Shown: one piece after another, positions 8,505 through 17,334 of the stretch
Layout of the letters: each line of letters opens with the position of its first letter
How positions within the stretch are numbered: the stretch's first letter is position 1
NCBI GenBank assembly: GCA_016871175.1
Contig: VFZL01000033.1
Location: 1-47,508, forward strand
Length of the DNA stretch: 47,508 nucleotides
Source: Acidimicrobiia bacterium
Lineage (GTDB): Bacteria > Acidobacteriota > Vicinamibacteria > Vicinamibacterales > CAVVIG01
Reading direction: 5' to 3'
Program-made: the position numbers and the translations under genes
The notes under the pieces: generated by a model
Told to the model about the DNA's origin: nothing
The model's input: the letters and a program-made list of their open reading frames with translations, nothing else
The model's database searches: none

Positions 8505-10661
8505 CTAACGTCCAACGATCAACGACCACTCCAGGTTCTTCTGGATTTCCTGCTTGTCTCGCCACACAGGATGCAGCGCCTTGGCGGCCATCAACGGAAG
8601 CTGGTCCCCCAGGTGCGGCGACCCGGGCTGGCTCGAGTTGCCGTAGCCGAGCGTGCAGCGAGCCTGCTGCCTGGGGCCAAACTCCACGGCGCAAACGATG
8701 GTCTCCCCGCTAGTGGCGTAGAGACGATGTCCTTCGCGGCGCGTGAAGGCCACCGTCCGGAAGAGGCCAGACGAGCCCGCGCCGCCGTTGCCGGGAACGT
8801 CCACGTTGCCACTGGCGAAACGGTAGACGTCGCCCCACTTGACGTCCAGCGCACCGTACCGCTTCACGCACTCGTCCGCCGCCCGGGCGAGAGCCGCGAC
8901 CGCGGCATCCGGATCGTTCAACCCGTGCGCAGACTCCAGCGGCCGCGCCGGATCGTACGGCACGCGCAGCTTGGCGGCGATGCCGCCAGGCCCGGTTAGA
9001 TGCTCCTGGACCCAGAGTTCGAAGAGCACGCCGCCCCGGCTGTCAGCTTCAGTCAGCCGGTCCCACCGCTCGAGCACCCGAGCTGCCTCTGTTCGTCCTC
9101 CTGCGGCCTTCAGCAGATCCGGCAGCACTTTGTCCGCGAGCTCCATGCGCGTCGAGTGCTTTTTCGCAATGAGCTGCTCGTAGCTGATCTTCGAATCCTC
9201 GGTAATCATCCGGAGCGATCGCAGCGTCCGCATCTGCGGCAGCGCCTGCCCGGTGGGCGCCACGTAAGGCGCGTACTTCGTCCGGTCGATCTGCGGGATC
9301 GTGGCAAGCCAGGGTGGTTCGTTCGCGTTCTGATTGAAGCCGCTCGGCGGATCAATCGATTTCGGCAACTCGTCGAACGCCAGGTAGTCGGTCCACATCG
9401 TGTCCGAGGTATCGCCGGGCACGAGTTGATTCCAGTAGTCGTAGTCGCGGCCGCTCCGTTTGGGAATCAGTCCGTTGAACACGAACAGCAAGTGTCCCTG
9501 GGCGTCGGCGTAGTTCGCGTGCCACATGGGGACCGACATGAGCCGCAACGCGTCCTTGAACTGGTCGAGGGTTTCCGCTTCGCCCATGCGGAACCACTGC
9601 TCGAGCATGCGCGGGCGATCGAGACCGGCCACACGCATCGCGACCGTGAGTCCGTCGCGGTCGTGGACGACGGGCCCATGCACCGACCGGCGGACCTCGA
9701 CCGTTTCTTCTTTGAACGAGCCGTTGGGCTGTCGAACCTTGAGCGCTTTGGTGGCGCGTTCGAACGCTCGCCACTGACCGTCGTAGAGGTACCGGTTGGC
9801 CTTCGTGGTCAGTTTGAAGAAGTCGACCGTGTCGATGGTGTTGACGGTGCGTCCCCAACCCGACTTCCGGTTGAACCCGACGACCGGCGTGGGGAAGCCA
9901 ATCTGCGGCGCGCCGTAGAGGTCGTAGCCGGGGCCGACCAGGTGCATCTCCATGTAGCGGTAGAACGTGTCGCCCCAAGCCAGATGCGGATTGATGAGCA
10001 ACATCGCGTGACCGCTGGCTGAGCGCGATGGCCCGATCGTCCAGGTGTTCGAGCCGGCTCTCAGTTCCTGCGCCTCGGTCGTCTCGGCGCGCGCCGTGCG
10101 CTCGGCGGTACCGCGCTGCGCCGCGCGCACCTCACGCTCCATGCGCTCCTGGGACCCCATGTAGCCGAAGTGCACGGCACGCAGCGAGTGACCCACGACG
10201 TCGACGCCCGTGATCGGGAGGACGCGCCGAAACTCGGCGCCGGCCGAGGGGTGGTCAGTCGCGTAGTCGTTGATGCCGGCTGCAAACGCGTCAACATAGC
10301 GACGGAAGGTTGGATCCTGTACGTCGTACCACTGACGCGCCCGATCGGGGACTTCGTTCAACTGGACCCAGCGGTCCAACCCGGCATAGGCGGCGCCCCA
10401 GTACTCGGCAGCTCGACCGCGAGACTCGCCGTACAGTCTGAGGAGCAGGTTCGCCTGTGCGTGCATCTGCGCCCAGCCGTTGGCGTAGAACATCGCCTCG
10501 CGGTCCGGTGCGAAGATATGCGGGACGCCGTACCGGTCCCACAGGATCTCCGCCCGACCCGCCGCCGACAGCCGCGCGCCCGTCGTTGTCCCAACGGCGA
10601 CTCCCAGGAGGGCGGCGATACCTGCCGCGCGCGCCCACGACCACGTGCTACCACTTCGCAT
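8505..10661 (-). CDS. Penicillin acylase family protein (exported Ntn-hydrolase)
   Basis: A 718-residue exported enzyme from the ATG at 10661, preceded seven bases away by GGAGGG. The signal peptide spans roughly residues 1-35. The family is made as a precursor that cleaves itself before a catalytic Ser. Here this is Ser204 in AGSNTWTIGP, with the required Gly in front, followed by LLINPHLAW. The ~200-residue alpha part contains WDRYGVPHI and YANGWAQMHAQANL, both typical. Relatives hydrolyse penicillin G, acyl-homoserine lactones, cyclic lipopeptides or other amides; the substrate cannot be told from sequence. It lies at the edge of the exported-redox island, divergent from the NHL protein. 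Confidence 0.9.
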   Translation of the reverse strand: MRSGSTWSWARAAGIAALLGVAVGTTTGARLSAAGRAEILWDRYGVPHIFAPDREAMFYANGWAQMHAQANLLLRLYGESRGRAAEYWGAAYAGLDRWVQLNEVPDRARQWYDVQDPTFRRYVDAFAAGINDYATDHPSAGAEFRRVLPITGVDVVGHSLRAVHFGYMGSQERMEREVRAAQRGTAERTARAETTEAQELRAGSNTWTIGPSRSASGHAMLLINPHLAWGDTFYRYMEMHLVGPGYDLYGAPQIGFPTPVVGFNRKSGWGRTVNTIDTVDFFKLTTKANRYLYDGQWRAFERATKALKVRQPNGSFKEETVEVRRSVHGPVVHDRDGLTVAMRVAGLDRPRMLEQWFRMGEAETLDQFKDALRLMSVPMWHANYADAQGHLLFVFNGLIPKRSGRDYDYWNQLVPGDTSDTMWTDYLAFDELPKSIDPPSGFNQNANEPPWLATIPQIDRTKYAPYVAPTGQALPQMRTLRSLRMITEDSKISYEQLIAKKHSTRMELADKVLPDLLKAAGGRTEAARVLERWDRLTEADSRGGVLFELWVQEHLTGPGGIAAKLRVPYDPARPLESAHGLNDPDAAVAALARAADECVKRYGALDVKWGDVYRFASGNVDVPGNGGAGSSGLFRTVAFTRREGHRLYATSGETIVCAVEFGPRQQARCTLGYGNSSQPGSPHLGDQLPLMAAKALHPVWRDKQEIQKNLEWSLIVGR

Positions 10662-10788
10662 GATGCGTCCCTCCACGCGAGAATGCGGTTCGCGACGCCC
10701 AGCATAGCGGAAACGCTCCTCGCTGCGCGATCAATCCGGACTTGATTGCTCTGGTCACAGGGTGGACAATTTCCCATAGAGGTGTCTG

Positions 10789-11940
10789 ATGGTGCGATCT
10801 CGCCTTCTTCCTGCCACGGTCTTGGCACTCGTCTTCGGCAGTGCTGCGTTCGTCACGCTGACGTCGGTTGATCTCATTGCGCAGCGCGGCGCTTCCGGTC
10901 CGCCGGAGCACGCCAAGGTCACGCCGATTAACAACCTGCCGAATCCATTTGAAACGATTCGAAACTTCGGCCCGTTGCCGACTGGTCGCAGGTGGGGTTC
11001 GGTCAGCGCGATCCACGTGGACATCGACGGCAAGTCGATCTGGGCCGGTGATCGCTGTGGGACCAACTCGTGCGCGGGGTCCGACGTCGATCCAATCGTC
11101 AAACTCGACGCGACCGGGAAGGTCGTCAAGATGTTCGGCGCGGGTCAGATCATCTGGCCTCACGGCATGGATGTCGACAAGCAGGGCAACGTGTGGGTGG
11201 TCGACGCTCGAGTCGCCACCGCGGACGAGCTGAAGAAGTTCCCCAACGCCGCGGGCAAAGGGAACACGGTGCTCAAGTTCAGCCCGGAAGGCAAGTTGCT
11301 GATGACGCTCGGCACGGCTGGCAAGGCCGGCAACCCCGAGCAGGGCGCGTTCACGGAACCCAACGACGTGCTCATCGCGCCAGACGGCAGCATCTTCGTC
11401 GCCGAAGCACACAACGCACAATTCCTCGACGCGCCAGGACCCGAGGCAATCGGACGGATCTCGAAGTTCACGCCCCAGGGCAAGTTCATCAAGAGCTGGG
11501 GATCCTGGGGATACGGGCCGAGTCAGTTCCGCGGGCCGCATTCGTTCGCGATGGACTCTCGAGGGCGCCTCTTCGTGGCCGATCGGGGCAATCGCCGCAT
11601 TCAGATCTTCGACCAAGAGGGCAAGCTGCTCGACACGTGGTATCAGTTCAGCCGGATCAGCGGGCTGTATATCGACAGGAACGACGTGCTGTACGCCATC
11701 GATTCCGAATCCGACGACAACTACAATCCTGGATGGCGCAAGGGCCTGCGCGTGGGAAGCGCCAAGACGGGTGAGGTGTGGTACTTCACGCCCGAGCACG
11801 TCTCGAAGCAGCCGTCGGGCATGGGCGGGTACGGATCGATGGGCGAAGGCGTGACGGCAGACGCGCAGGGCAATGTGTTCGCCGGCGAGGTCGGTCCGAT
11901 CCAAGGTGTCACGAAGTTTGCGCTGAAACTCAAGCGCTAG
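10789..11940 (+). CDS. Exported six-bladed beta-propeller (NHL repeat) protein
   Basis: A 383-residue protein with a signal peptide over about residues 1-32. Its body is made of NHL-type blades: VDKQGNVWVVDA near 125-136, PDGSIFVAEAHNAQFLD near 198-214, and the especially clear MDSRGRLFVADRGNRRIQIF near 251-270. The fold resembles the propeller of peptidylglycine amidating lyase and secreted scaffold proteins. A Cys pair (CGTNSC) could form a disulphide. AGAGG stands about eight bases before the ATG. The stop is nine bases from the next start, so the two genes form an operon. Function is unknown; ligand binding or a lyase role are the two leading options. Confidence 0.85.
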   Translation: MVRSRLLPATVLALVFGSAAFVTLTSVDLIAQRGASGPPEHAKVTPINNLPNPFETIRNFGPLPTGRRWGSVSAIHVDIDGKSIWAGDRCGTNSCAGSDVDPIVKLDATGKVVKMFGAGQIIWPHGMDVDKQGNVWVVDARVATADELKKFPNAAGKGNTVLKFSPEGKLLMTLGTAGKAGNPEQGAFTEPNDVLIAPDGSIFVAEAHNAQFLDAPGPEAIGRISKFTPQGKFIKSWGSWGYGPSQFRGPHSFAMDSRGRLFVADRGNRRIQIFDQEGKLLDTWYQFSRISGLYIDRNDVLYAIDSESDDNYNPGWRKGLRVGSAKTGEVWYFTPEHVSKQPSGMGGYGSMGEGVTADAQGNVFAGEVGPIQGVTKFALKLKR

Positions 11941-11949
11941 AGGAACACC

Positions 11950-13017
11950 TTGAAGGCGCGACGCACGTCTCTCGCGATCGGTCTGATTGTTGCGCTCGTC
12001 GGCGCCGGTGGCGTGGCCGTCTCCGGCCAGGGCGAGGGCACGCGCTTCAACGCGCACCCCTCCACGCAGGAGGCGTCGCGTCTCATCACGCTCGACATGC
12101 TGAAGAAGTGGGAAAAGGAGCTCTCGAACTGGGGCCGTTGGGGCAAGGAGGATCAGCGCGGCCTGCTGAATCTCATCACGCCTGAGAAGACCAAGAAGGC
12201 GCTCGCGCTCGTCAAGGACGCGAAGACCGTCACGCTGCAGATCAATCCGATCAAGAAGACCGGAAGCGATACGGGCGGCTTTGGCGAGAACGTGCACCGC
12301 ATGGCGCGAGTCGACCCGAAGACCGGGGCGATTCTGGGTGCGCTCGACATCATTCAGCTGTCGATTCACGACGGTCTGAGCTCACATCTCGATGCCCTCT
12401 GCCACTATCAGGGACCGATCGGCCGTAAGCCGGGTGAGCCGGCGGTCAGCTACAACGGCTTCCCATTCACGTTGACGGCGGCCGGGTGCATCGAGTCCGC
12501 GGCCGATCGCATGGGCCCGGGCTACATCACGCGCGGCATCTTGGTGGACATGCCGTTGCTCAAGAACGTGAAGTGGCTCGAGCCGAGCACGCCCATCTAT
12601 GTCGAAGACCTCGAGGCCTGGGAGAGGTTCGCTGGCGTCAAGATTGGGGCGGGGGATGCGCTCATTATTCGTACGGGCCGTTGGGCGAAGCGTGCGGCCG
12701 AAGGGCCGTGGCCGTACGGGCAGGCGGGGGCCGGACTGCACGCCTCCGTGCTGCCGTGGCTCAAGAGCCGTGACATCTCACTCCTTGGCGGCGATGCGGT
12801 CAACGACGTCCAGCCGTCGGGTGTGGCCGGCATCAACCGGCCGATTCACCAGCTCACCCAGGTGAACATGGGCCTGCCGATTTCAGACGACATCTGGACC
12901 GAAGACGCTGCGCAAGAGGCCCAGCGTCTGAAGCGCTGGGAGTTCATGCTGACGCTGCACATCTATCAGATTCAGGGCGGCACAGCCTCGCCCTTCAACG
13001 GGCTGGCCACGTTCTAA
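11950..13017 (+). CDS. Exported cyclase family protein (kynurenine formamidase-like)
   Basis: A 355-residue protein, starting at TTG 11950, with a signal peptide over about residues 1-26 (ending near VAVSGQ). The cyclase family holds metal-dependent hydrolases, including bacterial arylformamidase, and cyclases of aromatic polyketides. The family's metal site is recognisable as SSHLDALCHYQG near 145-156, close to the canonical HxGTHxDAPxH but with Ser replacing the first His region and Leu-Cys replacing Ala-Pro. The later motif GAGDALIIRTG and the C-terminal LLGGDAVNDVQPSG also fit. Tight linkage to the propeller gene suggests one exported pathway. The substrate is unknown; a lactone- or amide-opening hydrolase is a reasonable guess. 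Confidence 0.85.
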   Translation: MKARRTSLAIGLIVALVGAGGVAVSGQGEGTRFNAHPSTQEASRLITLDMLKKWEKELSNWGRWGKEDQRGLLNLITPEKTKKALALVKDAKTVTLQINPIKKTGSDTGGFGENVHRMARVDPKTGAILGALDIIQLSIHDGLSSHLDALCHYQGPIGRKPGEPAVSYNGFPFTLTAAGCIESAADRMGPGYITRGILVDMPLLKNVKWLEPSTPIYVEDLEAWERFAGVKIGAGDALIIRTGRWAKRAAEGPWPYGQAGAGLHASVLPWLKSRDISLLGGDAVNDVQPSGVAGINRPIHQLTQVNMGLPISDDIWTEDAAQEAQRLKRWEFMLTLHIYQIQGGTASPFNGLATF

Positions 13018-13330
13018 CGCGAACCGCCGCCAGCAGTCGCAGGAGCCGCATAGTCCTTCGTAAAGCCGTTGCGGCCGTTCGTGACGTTGAACGAGCCATC
13101 TCGCCGGGCGGAGACCTTGATCCAGTGCGCCTGACCGTGGTGGGCAGGAGGTGGAGGCGTCGACGGTCCAGGCGCTGGTGCCGGCATGGCTGCAATCGGC
13201 ATCGCGGAGGTCGGTTCATCCGTCGTGTTCGCGATGAAGAGGCCGGGCACGGTGTACTCCTGGCCGCTCAGCAGCGAGAAGTGGAGTTGCCAGACATCCT
13301 CGAGGCCCGGCGACGAGTCCACGCGTCTGC
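13014..13330 (-). pseudogene. C-terminal remnant of an MBL-fold (ComEC-like) hydrolase
   Basis: About 105 codons on the minus strand keep a recognisable C-terminus: SSPGLEDVWQLHFSLLSGQ, then FIANTTDEP, a Pro-rich linker, and HWIKVSARRDGSFNVTNGRN followed by a few residues and TAG. I recognise this as the tail of acidobacterial metallo-beta-lactamase-fold proteins annotated as hydrolase/competence protein. Upstream of about 13330 the open frame carries no metal-binding HxHxDH or other conserved sequence, so the catalytic domain is gone. The tail overlaps the cyclase stop by four bases. The stretch 13331-13555 that follows has no gene I can support and holds only the leader of the PSD1 operon. 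Confidence 0.6.
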
Positions 13331-13555
13331 CCGCCTTTGCCCGACGAGTGCTGGCGAGAGACCCATCATATAGGGCCCGAGGGACCAAACGGCGAGCGGA
13401 GCTGTCCCTGTTTCTGGGGACGAAAGCTCGCGAACGCTGTATTAGCTGCATTAAGGGTGCATGAGTCATGTTGATCGGGGCGAGAGGCAGTGGTAAGGTG
13501 ACGCTGCTTGGCGTGGTGTCGCTCATCGGGCCGTGGCTCGAGGGCGGGGAGCCTG

Positions 13556-15979
13556 ATGGCCTTTGGTCCCCTGCGACAACTTGGCGTTCCGCTGGCCGCG
13601 ATCGCACTGGTTCTTGGCGCTCGGCTGAGCGGCGCATCGGTTGGCGCTCCCGACACACCAGCCCAAGCGCAGTCCGCTCGCGCGACCCTCGACCGGTACT
13701 GCGTTAGCTGCCACAATCAGCAGCGCAAGACCGCCTCGCTCGCGCTCGACACCCTGGACGTCGCGAAGACGTCGTCGGCCACCGCCACCTGGGAGAAAGT
13801 GGTACGCAAGCTGCGCGGCGGCTCGATGCCCCCGTCTGGTCTCCCGCGGCCGGACCGCGCCACGTACGACAGCCTGATTGGCTGGCTGGAGTCCGACCTG
13901 GACGCGGCAGCCGCTGCACGGCCTGACCCTGGCCGAACCGAGCCCTTCCATCGGCTCAACCGCACCGAGTACCGCAACGTCATCCGTGATCTGCTCGCGC
14001 TCGACGTCGACGTCTCGGCGCTCCTTCCGAGCGACGACGCGAGCTACGGGTTCGACAATATGGCGGGTGTGCTGAAGATGTCGCCGACGCTGCTCGAGCG
14101 GTATCTGGCGGCCGCGCAACGCGTGAGCCGACTGGCCGTCGGCAGCCCGCCTTCGATGCCCAACGTCGACACGTTCCGCGTGCCCGAAGATCTGCCGCAG
14201 GACGAGCGCATCGACGGATTGCCCTTCGGGACGCGAGGGGGCACGCTGGTTCGCCACACCTTCCCGGTCGATGCGACGTACGACATTCGCGTGCGCCTCT
14301 CTCGACTGGGTCTGAGCGGCGGCGCCACTGAGGACATCCCGCGCTTCGCCGAGTCGCACGATCTCGACGTGATGCTCGATGGCGTCCGTATCAAGACGTT
14401 CACGTTAGCGGGCGAAACACTCCCGGCGGGCGTTCGGCAGGATGCCTACCAACAGAATCGCATCACCCTTGACGCGGACTGGAACGTTCGGTTACGGGTC
14501 ACGGCCGGACCGCACGAAGTCGGCGTCGCCTTCGTGAAGAAGTCTTCGGCACTCAATGAAACCGTGCGCCTGCCGTTCCTGCGCCCGTACGCGGGCGCCG
14601 GCGGTGACACTCGTTACCAGCCCTACTTGAGCCGCGTCACGGTCACCGGACCGATCGAGACTGGAGCGGCGGTGGACACGCCAAGTCGTCGTGCGGTGTT
14701 CGTCTGCCGTCCGCGACGCCCGCACGACACCGATCCGTGCGCCCGTCGAATCCTGTCGTCGCTCGCGCGACGTGCCTACCGACGACCGACGACGGAGGAA
14801 GATGTCGCACCCCTGATGGAGTTCTTCCGTCGCGGGCACGCGGCGGGCGGCTTCGACATCGGCATCGAGCAGGCCCTTGGCCGATTGCTCATCAGCCCGC
14901 ACTTCCTCTATCGAGTTGAGCGAGATCCGTCGAGAGTGCCGCCGGCCACACCGTATCGCATCAGCGAGCTCGAGCTTGCCTCACGTCTGTCGTTCTTCCT
15001 CTGGAGCAGCTTGCCGGACGAGGCTCTGATGGCGGCGGCGACGGCGAACCGGTTGCACGAGCCGGCGGTGCTCGAGGCGCTGGTCAAGCGGATGTTGGCG
15101 GATCCGAAGTCCGAGGCGCTCGTCCAGAACTTCGCCTCGCAGTGGCTGTATTTGCGCAACGTTCCGACGTTGTCACCGGACCTCGACGTGTATCCGGATT
15201 TCGACGAGAGCCTGCGTCAGGCGTTTGGTCGCGAGACCGAGCTGTTCGTTGGCAGCATCGTTCGCGAGGACCGCCGTGTGCTGGAGCTGCTCACCGCCGA
15301 CTACACGTTCGTCAACGAGCGTCTGGCGAGGCACTATGGGTGGCCGAACATCAAAGGCAGCCATTTTCGGCGCGTGAATGTGGAGGACCCGGGGCGCCGC
15401 GGTCTTCTCGGACACGGCAGCCTGCTGGCGGTCACCGCGTACCCGCATCGCACGTCGCCGGTTCTTCGCGGCAAATGGATCCTCGAGAACCTGCTCGGTA
15501 CGCCGCCGCCACCGCCACCTCCGAATGTGCCTGACCTCAAGGATCGGAACGCTGAGGGGAAGGTGCTGACGATGCGCGACCGCATGGGCCAGCATCGGGC
15601 GAATCCAGTGTGCGCGAGTTGCCATGCGCAGATGGATCCGCCGGGGTTCTCCCTCGAGACGTTCGACGCCATCGGCCGCGCACGGCGTGTGGACGAGCAG
15701 TTCGTCCCGATCGACGCATCCGGCGTCCTGCCCGACGGCTCGAAGTTCGACGGCCCGAACGGACTGCGCGAGGCGCTCCTTGCGCAGCCCGAGCGCGTGA
15801 TCACGACCTTCACGGAGAAGCTTCTGACATACGCGCTCGGTCGCGGGCTCGAGTCCACCGACATGCCGGCCGTTCGCCGCATCAGTCGGGAGTCCGCAGT
15901 TTCAGACTATCGCTTCTCGACCATCGTGTTGGGCATCGTCAACAGCGTACCGTTCCAGATGAGGAGGGCGGCCGAGTGA
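13556..15979 (+). CDS. PSD1-type cytochrome c protein, DUF1587/1595/1592/1588/1585 architecture
   Basis: An 807-residue exported protein from the ATG at 13556 (GGGGAG upstream). Domains in order: signal peptide (~1-30); a planctomycete-type cytochrome (PSD1) with the heme motif CVSCH at 49-53; DUF1587 around HRLNRTEYRNVIRDLLALD; a carbohydrate-binding-like beta domain; DUF1595 around RRAYRRPTTEEDV; DUF1592 around ISPHFLYRVERD and LSFFLWSSLPDEAL; DUF1588 around TSPVLRGKWILENLLGT; a second CxxCH (CASCH) in ANPVCASCHAQMDPPGF; and DUF1585 around LLTYALGRGLESTDMPA. It is a complete copy. The biochemical role of this family is not established; its hemes point to periplasmic or surface electron transfer. 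It is translationally coupled to the DUF1552 gene. Confidence 0.93.
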   Translation: MAFGPLRQLGVPLAAIALVLGARLSGASVGAPDTPAQAQSARATLDRYCVSCHNQQRKTASLALDTLDVAKTSSATATWEKVVRKLRGGSMPPSGLPRPDRATYDSLIGWLESDLDAAAAARPDPGRTEPFHRLNRTEYRNVIRDLLALDVDVSALLPSDDASYGFDNMAGVLKMSPTLLERYLAAAQRVSRLAVGSPPSMPNVDTFRVPEDLPQDERIDGLPFGTRGGTLVRHTFPVDATYDIRVRLSRLGLSGGATEDIPRFAESHDLDVMLDGVRIKTFTLAGETLPAGVRQDAYQQNRITLDADWNVRLRVTAGPHEVGVAFVKKSSALNETVRLPFLRPYAGAGGDTRYQPYLSRVTVTGPIETGAAVDTPSRRAVFVCRPRRPHDTDPCARRILSSLARRAYRRPTTEEDVAPLMEFFRRGHAAGGFDIGIEQALGRLLISPHFLYRVERDPSRVPPATPYRISELELASRLSFFLWSSLPDEALMAAATANRLHEPAVLEALVKRMLADPKSEALVQNFASQWLYLRNVPTLSPDLDVYPDFDESLRQAFGRETELFVGSIVREDRRVLELLTADYTFVNERLARHYGWPNIKGSHFRRVNVEDPGRRGLLGHGSLLAVTAYPHRTSPVLRGKWILENLLGTPPPPPPPNVPDLKDRNAEGKVLTMRDRMGQHRANPVCASCHAQMDPPGFSLETFDAIGRARRVDEQFVPIDASGVLPDGSKFDGPNGLREALLAQPERVITTFTEKLLTYALGRGLESTDMPAVRRISRESAVSDYRFSTIVLGIVNSVPFQMRRAAE

Positions 15980-17334
15980 TCGTGAAGAAGCTCGCGTTGA
16001 GCCGTCGGACGTTCTTGCGTGGGACGGGCGCGACCCTCGCGCTTCCGCTGCTGGACTCCATGGTGCCCGCCCTGACGGCCCAACGCGCCGCGGCGGCCAA
16101 GCCCGTGCGTCGGGTCGGGTTCATCTACATGGCCAACGGTGTGGCGATGAACGACGCGCTGAACTACTGGAAGCCAACGGTTGATGGTGCGCTCACAGCG
16201 CTCTCGCCGATCTTGTCGCCGCTCGAGCCGTTCCGATCGAAAACCCTCGTCATCAGCGGCCTCGTGCACGCGCAGGCGGAGCCGCTCGGTGACGGCAACG
16301 GCGATCACACGCGTGGCACCGCGACCTGGCTGAACGGCGTCCATCCGCGCTACACCGAGGCGTCGGACGTGCAAGCGGGCACAACCATCGACCAGATCAT
16401 CGCAGAAGCCTGGGCGGGTGAGACGATGCTGCCCTCACTGGAGCTCGGGATCGATCCGAACTTCACCGCCGGCAGCTGCGAAAACGGCTACAGCTGTCTG
16501 TACATGAACACGCTCGCGTGGCGATGGCCGACCTCGCCGCTGCCGATGGAGAACAACCCACGTGTGGTGTTCGAGCGCTTGTTCGGGGAAGGCGGGACGG
16601 CGGCCCAGCGGATCGCACGGGCGCGGCACAAGAAGAGCCTGCTCGACTCCGTGCTCGAGGAAGCGAATCGCCTGCGTCAGACGCTCGGGCCCTCCGACCA
16701 GGTCAAGGTCGCCGACTACTTCGACGCGGTGCGAGAGGTGGAGCGTCGCATTCAGCAGGCCGAGCGTCATACCGCGGAGTCGCCTATTCCAGTGCTGCCA
16801 CAGCCGCTGGGGATTCCCGACAGCTTCGAGGAACACGTGAAGCTGATGTACGATCTCCAATGGCTCGCGTATCAGGCGGACATCACGCGCGTCTTCACGT
16901 TCATGCTCGGACGCGAGGTCAACTCGCGGACGTTTCCGCAGATCGGCGTGAACGAGCCGCACCACGGTGTGTCGCATCATCGCGATGAGCCGGGGCAACT
17001 CGAGAAGCTTGCCAAGATCAACACGTACCAGACGCAGATCTTCCAGTCCTTCGTGGAGCGTCTGCACTCGACTCCAGACGGCGACGGCACGCTGCTCGAT
17101 CACTCGATGCTCCTGTACGGCGCGGGGCTCAGCAATCCGAACACGCACTCGCACCTTGACCTGCCGGTCTCGCTCGTCGGCGGCCCCACCCTTGTCAAGG
17201 GCGGGCGGCACCTCCGCGCGCCGGCGAGCACGCCGATGACGAACCTGCTCCTCGCGCTCGCCGACAGGGCGGGTGTGCCGGTTGAGCGCCTCGGTGACAG
17301 CACTGGCCAATTGAACCTGCTGGCAGATGTATAG
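15976..17334 (+). CDS. DUF1552 family protein with Tat signal
   Basis: A 452-residue protein whose GTG start at 15976 overlaps the PSD1 stop (GTGA). The N-terminus has a twin-arginine motif, SRRTFLRG near residues 9-16, followed by a hydrophobic stretch, so the protein is probably exported folded and may carry a cofactor. The family signature is seen as RRVGFIYMANGVAMNDALNY, then GDHTRGTATWLNGVHP and MLGREVNSRTFPQIG, with many conserved His and Asp (HHGVSHH, HSHLDLP) that could bind metal. The sulfatase/phosphatase-like distribution of these residues is suggestive only. DUF1552 genes are regularly found next to DUF1592 genes, so the two probably act together. Confidence 0.92.
   Translation: MIVKKLALSRRTFLRGTGATLALPLLDSMVPALTAQRAAAAKPVRRVGFIYMANGVAMNDALNYWKPTVDGALTALSPILSPLEPFRSKTLVISGLVHAQAEPLGDGNGDHTRGTATWLNGVHPRYTEASDVQAGTTIDQIIAEAWAGETMLPSLELGIDPNFTAGSCENGYSCLYMNTLAWRWPTSPLPMENNPRVVFERLFGEGGTAAQRIARARHKKSLLDSVLEEANRLRQTLGPSDQVKVADYFDAVREVERRIQQAERHTAESPIPVLPQPLGIPDSFEEHVKLMYDLQWLAYQADITRVFTFMLGREVNSRTFPQIGVNEPHHGVSHHRDEPGQLEKLAKINTYQTQIFQSFVERLHSTPDGDGTLLDHSMLLYGAGLSNPNTHSHLDLPVSLVGGPTLVKGGRHLRAPASTPMTNLLLALADRAGVPVERLGDSTGQLNLLADV

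Noticed and set aside
10648-12369. 573-codon minus-strand open frame
   Set aside because: Opposes the NHL propeller and cyclase genes, which have signal peptides and family motifs; no motif is found on the minus strand.
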